A DNA stretch of 6,738 nt from Bacteroidales bacterium (GTDB taxonomy: Bacteria > Bacteroidota > Bacteroidia > Bacteroidales > F082), in NCBI GenBank assembly GCA_029933565.1, contig JAOZNY010000165.1, positions 1-6,738 on the forward strand, given 5' to 3'. Below, in pieces: positions 1 through 4,500 of this stretch; the stretch's first letter is position 1; the number at the start of each line of letters is the position of its first letter. The notes beneath the pieces are model-generated. The model saw only the letters and a program-made list of their open reading frames with translations, did no database searches and was not told the origin of the DNA. Made by a program: the position numbers and the translations under genes.

Positions 1-48
1 AACCTGATTTTCCGGCTTAATAATATCTTGTACTGATAGTTCTGCCAT
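1..48 (-). CDS. 2-oxoacid:ferredoxin oxidoreductase, probable thiamine-diphosphate (beta) subunit, 5' end only
   Basis: Only the first 16 codons are inside the window; they read MAELSVQDIIKPENQV and continue off the low-coordinate edge. The ATG is at 46-48, three bases after the vorB stop, and a strong Shine-Dalgarno GGAGG lies at 56-60. In Bacteroidota the gene after vorB is normally the beta subunit (about 250 residues), which binds thiamine diphosphate and, with VorB, forms the catalytic core that decarboxylates 2-oxoacids. The short N-terminus fits that family, but the TPP-binding motif is outside the window, so the assignment rests mainly on gene order. A gamma subunit gene usually follows. 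Confidence 0.75.
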   Translation of the reverse strand, partial: MAELSVQDIIKPENQV

Positions 49-51
49 GGT

Positions 52-1137
52 TTATCCTCCTATTATTTTTTGTTCAAGGGCTTCTACAACTTCCTCAGGT
101 GAGTGAATAACTCCACCTAAGCGCCCAAAATGTTCAACTTTTGTTTTACCTTGTACTGCTAATTGAATATCTTCAACCATTTGACCAGCACTCATTTCCA
201 CTGAAAGAAATCCTTTAATACCTTTTACTGTAAAGTCTTTGATTATATCGCTGGCAAAAGGCCATAAACTAATAACTCTCAATAAACCAACTTTAATACC
301 TTTTTCGCGAGCCAGATTAACAGATTTCTGACAGATACGGGCACTGCTGCCATAGGCAACAAACAAATATTCAGCATCATCAGTATCTATTAGTTCGTAA
401 CGAGTTTCCTTTTCAATAATCTTGCGGTACTTTGCCTGAAGCTTATGATTATGCTTTTCCAATTTGTAAGGATCCAAATCTAAAGAAGTTAAAATTCTTC
501 TTTCCTGTCCTTTTGGTTTTCCATTGGTTGCCCATGGATATTTTGCAATAACCTCTTCGTCTGTCAATCGTGGAATTTGTTCAAATAACTCAACCTTTTC
601 CATCATCTGACCAATCAGTCCATCGGAAACAATCAATACAGGAGTTCTATATTTGAAAGCAAGATCGAAAGCCAATGGCACAAAATCGCTCATTTCCTGT
701 ACTGAGGAAGGGGCAAGAGTTGGTAATCTGTAATCACCATGTCCACCACCTTTTACCGATTGGAAATAATCAGACTGTGCTGGTTGAATATCACCTAGAC
801 CCGGGCCTCCACGAACTACGTTAGCAACAACACAAGGTATTTCGGCACCTGCAAGGTAGGAAAGACCTTCCTGCATCAAACTGATTCCAGGACTTGAAGA
901 TGAAGTCATTACTTTTTTTCCTGTTCCACCGCCACCATAAAGCATGTTTATTGAAGCAATCTCACTTTCAGCCTGAAGAACAACCATACCTGTGCGGTCA
1001 TGAGGTCTTTCAGCCATTAAATATTCTATCACCTCAGATTGAGGTGTGATGGGATATCCGAAATAACCGTCGGCACCTGCCCTGATAGCAGCTTCTGCCA
1101 AGGCTTCGTTACCCTTCATTAGTTTTAATTCACCCAT
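52..1137 (-). CDS. vorB: 2-oxoacid (3-methyl-2-oxobutanoate-type):ferredoxin oxidoreductase alpha subunit VorB
   Basis: This 361-residue protein is the alpha subunit of a CoA-dependent 2-oxoacid:ferredoxin oxidoreductase, which converts a 2-oxoacid plus CoA to acyl-CoA, CO2 and reduced ferredoxin in the cytoplasm. The POR N-terminal domain covers roughly residues 12-245. It carries the family hallmark GYPITPQSE (27-35), the QAESE segment with the conserved glutamate near residue 58, the serine-rich TSSSSPG loop (78-84) and RGGPGLGD (109-116). The second domain covers about 255-350 and includes EMSAGQMVED (314-323) and GRLGG (338-342). Length and sequence match proteins labelled VorB in Bacteroidota. 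Related 2-oxoglutarate enzymes (KorA) are close, so the true substrate, branched-chain oxoacid or 2-oxoglutarate, is not settled by sequence. The ATG at 1135-1137 lies four bases after the ferredoxin-subunit stop; a later in-frame Met7 is possible, but homologues keep the residues before it. It is the middle gene of a tightly packed operon. Confidence 0.93.
   Translation of the reverse strand: MGELKLMKGNEALAEAAIRAGADGYFGYPITPQSEVIEYLMAERPHDRTGMVVLQAESEIASINMLYGGGGTGKKVMTSSSSPGISLMQEGLSYLAGAEIPCVVANVVRGGPGLGDIQPAQSDYFQSVKGGGHGDYRLPTLAPSSVQEMSDFVPLAFDLAFKYRTPVLIVSDGLIGQMMEKVELFEQIPRLTDEEVIAKYPWATNGKPKGQERRILTSLDLDPYKLEKHNHKLQAKYRKIIEKETRYELIDTDDAEYLFVAYGSSARICQKSVNLAREKGIKVGLLRVISLWPFASDIIKDFTVKGIKGFLSVEMSAGQMVEDIQLAVQGKTKVEHFGRLGGVIHSPEEVVEALEQKIIGG
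56..60 (-). promoter_or_regulatory. Strong Shine-Dalgarno for the beta subunit, embedded in the vorB stop region
   Basis: On the minus strand the end of vorB reads GGA GGA TAA. The GGAGG core that serves the next ATG (46-48) is therefore formed by the two C-terminal glycine codons of VorB. The spacing from GGAGG to ATG is seven bases. This is the clearest Shine-Dalgarno in the window; the other starts have only A-rich leaders, which is common in Bacteroidota. Confidence 0.75.
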
Positions 1138-1141
1138 ATCT

Positions 1142-1381
1142 TTATTCTTTTTCTACAGTTTTTTTCATACGGTAAACCGTAATTACGCCATCAGGGCATA
1201 CAACTGCACAATTAGTACAACCAGTACACATATCAGGATTCTCCATGTATGCGTAGTGGTAACCCTTTCCATTAACTTCTACAGCAAGTTCGATAACATC
1301 GGTTGGACAGGCCGGAACACATACTCCACAACCTTTACAGCCCTCAATGTCAACTACTATTGCACCTCTGACTTTTGCCAT
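1142..1381 (-). CDS. Ferredoxin-type 2x[4Fe-4S] subunit of the 2-oxoacid:ferredoxin oxidoreductase
   Basis: This 79-residue protein carries two complete [4Fe-4S] motifs: Cys15, 18, 21 and 25 (CKGCGVCVPACP) and Cys52, 55, 58 and 62 (CTGCTNCAVVCPD). It is the delta-type electron-transfer subunit that moves electrons from the thiamine-diphosphate site to external ferredoxin. The insert between the clusters (NGKGYHYAYMENP) is typical of the small subunit encoded just before vorB in Bacteroidota. It is the first gene of the operon and ends four bases before the vorB ATG. It could be named korD or vorD depending on the substrate, so no symbol is given. The ATG at 1379-1381 has no clear Shine-Dalgarno, only an A/T-rich leader. 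All eight cluster cysteines are present and nothing suggests truncation. Confidence 0.93.
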   Translation of the reverse strand: MAKVRGAIVVDIEGCKGCGVCVPACPTDVIELAVEVNGKGYHYAYMENPDMCTGCTNCAVVCPDGVITVYRMKKTVEKE

Positions 1382-1401
1382 AATATTTAGAAATTTTTAT
1401 T

Positions 1402-1409
1402 CAAAATTA
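1402..1409 (-). promoter_or_regulatory. Possible -7 element for the ferredoxin-vorB operon
   Basis: On the minus strand these bases read TAATTTTG, a full match to the Bacteroidota -7 consensus TAnnTTTG, 20 bases before the ferredoxin-subunit ATG. The position about 19-22 bases further upstream is A-rich and has no TTTG, so the -33 element is missing. A second weaker -7 (TAATTTCG, 1418-1425 on the minus strand) is an alternative. The 5' leader would be very short if this is the true promoter. Confidence 0.3.
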
Positions 1410-1430
1410 AGAGGCACGAAATTACAGTTT

Positions 1431-1446
1431 TTTACGGTTCCGTAAA
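1431..1446. promoter_or_regulatory. 16-bp operator-like palindrome upstream of the ferredoxin-vorB operon
   Basis: TTTACGG (1431-1437), a 2-base spacer TT, then CCGTAAA (1440-1446) form a perfect 7+7 inverted repeat, 50-65 bases upstream of the operon's first ATG. An extra ACGG at 1446-1449 repeats one half-site in direct orientation. The two-base spacer is too tight for a good RNA hairpin and no T-tract follows on the minus strand, so a protein-binding site is a better reading than a terminator. I do not recognise the regulator. Confidence 0.35.
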
Positions 1447-1530
1447 CGGTTTCAAAACTACTTTGGCTAATTTATACCGCTTCTAATTATGGGGTTTTTA
1501 CGTTAAAGTATCACGCAAAGGCGCAAAGGC

Positions 1531-1602
1531 GCTACGCTTGATTGTTAAGTAGTTGTTACGCTATGGTTCGCAAAGATTCGCAGAGGCACGCAAAGATTTA
1601 TT
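1531..1602. repeat. Direct repeat copy 1 (four 10-bp CGC units)
   Basis: First long copy within the intergenic element. After the shared 21-base core, CGC trinucleotides recur at 1559, 1569, 1579 and 1589, exactly 10 bases apart, in units resembling TTCGCAAAGA. It ends in AAAGATTTATT. Confidence 0.7.
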
Positions 1603-1637
1603 TTACGTGACTTTTGGAAAAGTTTTCGCGCAATGAC

Positions 1638-1719
1638 GCTACGATTGGTTGTTAAGTAGTTGTTACGCTTTGTTTCGCTAAGGTTCGCTATGATTCGCAG
1701 AGGCTCGCAAAGATTTATT
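1638..1719. repeat. Direct repeat copy 2 (five 10-bp CGC units)
   Basis: Second long copy, offset 107 bases from the first. CGC recurs at 1666, 1676, 1686, 1696 and 1706, again at a 10-base period. This copy is 10 bases longer than copy 1, exactly one extra unit, so gain or loss of whole decamers explains the length difference. It ends in the same AAAGATTTATT. Confidence 0.7.
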
Positions 1720-1782
1720 CGATTTGATTCTTTGCGCCTTAGTGCCTTTGCGTGAAATATTTTCGTGAAATGCTTGTTAAGT

Positions 1783-3705
1783 TTAAAGAACCCTTACCAC
1801 CGTTCTGCGGTTAAGTGATTTACCTTTTTCAGTTGAATTGTCTGTAATTGGTTTTTCAGCACCAAAGCCAACAAACGATAATCGATTAGGTTTAATATCT
1901 TTTAAAATCAGAAACTCCATTACTGCTTTTGCTCGTTTTTCAGAAAGCAATTGATTATGATTTTCACTTCCAGAGTTATCGGTATGTCCTTCAATTAAAA
2001 TATTCAAATCGGGGTTTTGTGTTAGTAGTTCCACAAGTTTGTTGAGTTCAGGAAGCGACTCGCCTTTAATCTCCCATTTATCGGTATCGAAATAAATATT
2101 TTGCAAACTGGCAGAAGCCCCTTTTTGTATTTTTATGAGTTTAAAAGTTTTTTGGATATTTGAACTTTCGTTGCTGGAAATATTCAATGTTCCTGAATAA
2201 AAAAAATACCCTTTGCGGGAAATATTTATGGCGTATTCCCTATTGGGGAAAAGCACCGATAAAAACTCACCATTTTCTCCATCAGAATTGCTAATACTAG
2301 AAACCTCGCTACTTTGCAAATCAGTAATCTCAATTATTGATTCTAAAACTTTGTTTGAAGAACTATCGATAACAATTCCTTTTAAAATGATTATTTCGTT
2401 TGGCTTAATGGATTCATCCAAGTTAAAAGAATAAATATCGAAACCACCATTTCCACCTTCACGGTTCGATGAAATCCAGGCTTTTTTTCCATCAATGGAA
2501 GGAAAAATATTAATATCGCTGTCTTTGGAATTAATGGGATAGCCCAAGTTTTTACCTTTTGTCCATTCTCCTGTAGGCAACTTTCTTGAAACTAAAAGAT
2601 CGTAAGCGCCCATACCAATTGTGCCGTTTGAAGAATAGTAAAGTGTTTTACCATCGGCATGGATAAAGGGGGCCATTTCGTTACCCGCAGTGTTTATGCT
2701 GTCGCCGAGGTTTATGGCTGGAGTCCATTTGCCTTTAATTTTAATGCTCATCCAAATGTCGGAACCACCTTTGCCGCCTTTTCTGTTAGAGGTAAAATAT
2801 ATTTTCATGCCATTAGCAGATATTGATGCCTGCGATTCCCATGACGATGAATTTATACTTCTTGACAGAGAACTAGGTTTTTGCCATCTTCCTTCATGTA
2901 ATTTACTGGTGTAAATATCGCAACTCCCAAATCCTTCTACCCATCCACAACCTGACAGATACATCTGTTTCCCATCAAATGAAAGGTTCATTCCTCCTCT
3001 GTCCAGCCGTTCAGTGGCAGGAAGGTTTACTACCTTGGGCTTTTGCCATAGAGTATCCTGTTTTGTGCTTTCCATGAAATACTCATGAATTGTACTACTT
3101 AACATCCCCAAAGGACCCGAATCTCTAATTGTAAATACAAGATAGTTTTCTTGATCATTAACATAGTTGATGTATTCTTGTTGTTCGGAGTTTATGATAG
3201 AATCAAGATGATATATTTCATCAACAACAGGGTTTTGTATTGCCTCTTTTCTGAAAACAGCCTTATCGTAACCAAATTTTGCAAGCATTGCCCTTTCGGG
3301 CGAAGCACCTTCTATTTTAAGATAATTTGTATAAGCAGTTATCGCCTTGTCGAATTGGTTTTCTTCGAGGTAAAGGTCGCCAAGAAAATAAATTGCTGCC
3401 GGGAAAAATGACGGATTGGATGCCACAGCTTTCTCATAACTACCAATTGCATCGAGGTTTTTATACTGTTCGCGATAAATATCGCCCAACAAAAACATGG
3501 CCTCTATAAAACTATCATCTTTTTCCAGCGATTTAACCAAAGCTGTTTCTGCTTCAGCATAGTTCTTTTGCACATAAAATGCCTCAGCCTGTTTGTAGTA
3601 TTTAACAGCCTTTTTGCTGGTGGAGGTGAGATGGTGGGATTGTGCTACTATTCCCAAAGCCCAACTTAAGAGAAAAAATATAATGATTATTTTTATAAAA
3701 TTCAA
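1783..3705 (-). CDS. PorE-like envelope protein: TPR, PD40 propeller, carboxypeptidase-regulatory and OmpA C-terminal domains
   Basis: This 640-residue protein is exported and probably bridges the outer membrane region and peptidoglycan. Order of parts: signal peptide (about 1-21, cleavage near IVA/QS), three TPR repeats (about 33-134), four PD40/WD40-like beta-propeller repeats (about 236-427, with motifs such as YFTSNRKGGKGGSDIW and ISSNREGGNGGFDIYSF), a carboxypeptidase-regulatory-like beta domain (about 440-525) and an OmpA C-terminal domain (about 535-640). The OmpA domain keeps IEGHTDNSG with Asp576 and Arg591, spaced like the two residues that hold diaminopimelate in known OmpA-type domains, and the NRRT motif at 632-635. 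The same order occurs in the T9SS component PorE of Porphyromonas gingivalis, but that is a lipoprotein and no lipobox cysteine is visible here; Bacteroidota also carry paralogues of this layout, so no symbol is given. The start is TTG at 3703-3705: an in-frame TAA lies seven codons upstream and no ATG or GTG precedes the signal peptide. Confidence 0.88.
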   Translation of the reverse strand: MNFIKIIIIFFLLSWALGIVAQSHHLTSTSKKAVKYYKQAEAFYVQKNYAEAETALVKSLEKDDSFIEAMFLLGDIYREQYKNLDAIGSYEKAVASNPSFFPAAIYFLGDLYLEENQFDKAITAYTNYLKIEGASPERAMLAKFGYDKAVFRKEAIQNPVVDEIYHLDSIINSEQQEYINYVNDQENYLVFTIRDSGPLGMLSSTIHEYFMESTKQDTLWQKPKVVNLPATERLDRGGMNLSFDGKQMYLSGCGWVEGFGSCDIYTSKLHEGRWQKPSSLSRSINSSSWESQASISANGMKIYFTSNRKGGKGGSDIWMSIKIKGKWTPAINLGDSINTAGNEMAPFIHADGKTLYYSSNGTIGMGAYDLLVSRKLPTGEWTKGKNLGYPINSKDSDINIFPSIDGKKAWISSNREGGNGGFDIYSFNLDESIKPNEIIILKGIVIDSSSNKVLESIIEITDLQSSEVSSISNSDGENGEFLSVLFPNREYAINISRKGYFFYSGTLNISSNESSNIQKTFKLIKIQKGASASLQNIYFDTDKWEIKGESLPELNKLVELLTQNPDLNILIEGHTDNSGSENHNQLLSEKRAKAVMEFLILKDIKPNRLSFVGFGAEKPITDNSTEKGKSLNRRTVVRVL

Positions 3706-3734
3706 AACTGATAGTTTTTTTTATTGAAGTTGTT

Positions 3735-3752
3735 AAAATTTGCCGAAATTTT
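3735..3752. promoter_or_regulatory. AT-rich inverted repeat upstream of the PorE-like gene
   Basis: AAAATTT (3735-3741), spacer GCCG, AAATTTT (3746-3752) form a perfect 7+7 inverted repeat 30-47 bases before the TTG start. It could be a regulator site or a weak leader hairpin. In AT-rich DNA such a match can arise by chance, and no matching promoter element was found next to it. Confidence 0.2.
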
Positions 3753-3756
3753 TCGC

Positions 3757-3839
3757 AAAAAAACAAAAAAATGATTAAATCTTACATTAACACACCCCTG
3801 ATTCCCCTCTCAAGAGTGGATAATAGAAAATCATTTTTT
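3757..3839 (-). terminator. Probable terminator after the DUF2846-like gene: 11-bp inverted repeat with T-tract
   Basis: Read on the minus strand, AAAAAATGATT (3839-3829) is followed 52 bases later by its perfect complement AATCATTTTTT (3776-3766), which runs straight into a tract of Ts interrupted by one G (to 3757). The position, 35 bases past the stop of the DUF2846-like gene and about 50 bases before the next start, suits intrinsic termination. The stem is AT-rich and the loop long, so it is weak by the usual standard, though a second hairpin (3804-3819) folds inside the loop and could stabilise it. Confidence 0.4.
3804..3819. repeat. Degenerate hairpin of the CCCCTCT-CA-AGAGGGG type
   Basis: CCCCTCT (3804-3810), CA, AGAGTGG (3813-3819) form a 7+7 inverted repeat with one mismatch (T3817). 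It sits in a C-rich stretch that also has CACCCCTG just before it, and stands out from the AT-rich surroundings. Sequences of this kind recur between genes in many Bacteroidota genomes; this appears to be a decayed, isolated copy. The family link is from memory of such genomes, not from a search. Confidence 0.4.
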
Positions 3840-3874
3840 ATTTTTAATCGACATTGTTTTAACTTTTAACAACT

Positions 3875-4438
3875 TTATTTCAACAGATCTGCCGGAATAG
3901 CAAAATCTTCCGAAATATGCTTAAAGTTTCTGACATTCTTTGATTCGTTGTAATAATGCTCCAGTTCCTCATCAATAAACTTGTCGAGTTTCTTATTCAT
4001 TTTGTCAATTTTCGATATAGGAGTAATAACAGGACCTTCACTATTTATCAAATCTACAGCACGCATAAAAAGTTCTGTATCGGTATCGGTTATTGGAGTT
4101 AACCCAACATGGGCTTTCCAAAATCCCATTATCACATCAACTATTACAATGTAAGTACCACCCACTTTAAGATTGGCTGTCAGGAATTCCTTATTTTCAG
4201 TTGATGCCCAAAAAAGTTGTTCTCCGGGATTACATTCATATCTCATATAATTTTTCCCTTTAAAAACTCCAATATATTTATCCTGAAGGAAATATTCGAA
4301 GGAAGCACCGCCACCATAACTACTGATGCGTGCAAAATACACTACTGCTTTTCCTTCTGTTGGTGGCTGAAATCCCTGTGCCGAAAGAGACAAAGATACT
4401 ATTGTGATAATCGCGATTAAAGTGATAGATTTTTTCAT
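3875..4438 (-). CDS. Secreted DUF2846-like protein of unknown function
   Basis: This 187-residue protein has a clear signal peptide (MKKSITLIAIITIVSLSLSA, cleavage after Ala20) and no lipobox, so it is probably periplasmic or surface-exposed. Residues 26-100 resemble the DUF2846 pattern: a beta strand AVVYFAR, a short turn, a DKYIGVFKGKNYMRYECNPGE segment and a final GGTYIVIV strand. No catalytic motif is visible. The region after residue 140 is rich in Lys, Asp and Glu, predicted helical, and not part of that domain. The gene lies 62 bases downstream of the LRR gene and 169 bases upstream of the PorE-like gene, with a probable terminator after it. ATG at 4436-4438 is preceded by an A-rich leader without a clear Shine-Dalgarno. 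The family call rests on pattern similarity only; the function is not known. Confidence 0.8.
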   Translation of the reverse strand: MKKSITLIAIITIVSLSLSAQGFQPPTEGKAVVYFARISSYGGGASFEYFLQDKYIGVFKGKNYMRYECNPGEQLFWASTENKEFLTANLKVGGTYIVIVDVIMGFWKAHVGLTPITDTDTELFMRAVDLINSEGPVITPISKIDKMNKKLDKFIDEELEHYYNESKNVRNFKHISEDFAIPADLLK

Positions 4439-4445
4439 TTTTTAG

Positions 4446-4490
4446 CATTATTTGTTAAGCGTAAAATTATACTTTTCTTATTCAATTGAA
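4446..4490 (-). promoter_or_regulatory. Short spacer with weak -7-like element and a 10-bp palindrome
   Basis: Between the LRR stop and the DUF2846-like ATG the minus strand has TAATTTTA, seven of eight matches to the Bacteroidota -7 consensus, and a perfect TTCAATTGAA palindrome at 4481-4490. No TTTG is found at 19-21 bases spacing. The DUF2846-like gene may have its own weak promoter or be read through from the LRR gene, since no strong terminator is visible here. Confidence 0.2.
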
Positions 4491-4500
4491 TGTATGTTGT

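Larger units (their letters stand above)
1511..1782. repeat. Intergenic repeat element with inverted ends and internal direct repeats
   Basis: This element fills most of the non-coding gap between the OmpA-family gene and the vor operon. The ends are a perfect 12-bp inverted repeat: TCACGCAAAGGC at 1511-1522 and GCCTTTGCGTGA at 1744-1755. Inside are two direct copies, 1531-1602 and 1638-1719, sharing 21 identical bases (1542-1562 and 1649-1669) and a 28-base stretch with one mismatch (1575-1602 and 1692-1719). A 14-base hairpin, ACTTTT-GG-AAAAGT (1610-1623), separates the copies. The 9-mer TTGTTAAGT occurs in both copies and a third time at 1774-1782, abutting the stop codon of the neighbouring gene. 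No reading frame of note is present. Similar CGCAAAG-rich intergenic repeats are known from many Bacteroidota and other bacteria; function and mobility are unknown. Confidence 0.75.

Noticed and set aside
1431..1446. Intrinsic terminator
   Set aside because: The two-base spacer gives a strained hairpin, and it lies upstream of a gene on the minus strand with A residues, not Ts, following it.
1511..1782. CRISPR array
   Set aside because: Only two imperfect long copies of unequal length are present, without uniform spacers, and no cas gene is nearby.
1511..1782. tRNA or structured RNA gene in the repeat region
   Set aside because: No cloverleaf, no CCA end and no conserved T-loop; the repeated units explain the sequence better.
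2213..3509. Plus-strand open frames of 60-86 codons at 2213-2434, 2690-2914, 3151-3411 and 3327-3509
   Set aside because: All lie antisense inside the PorE-like gene, whose domains are continuous; their translations show no domain, signal peptide or credible start context.
1783..3705. Frameshift or pseudogene because no ATG start exists
   Set aside because: A TTG immediately before a complete signal peptide and an intact domain order to the last residue show a functional gene.
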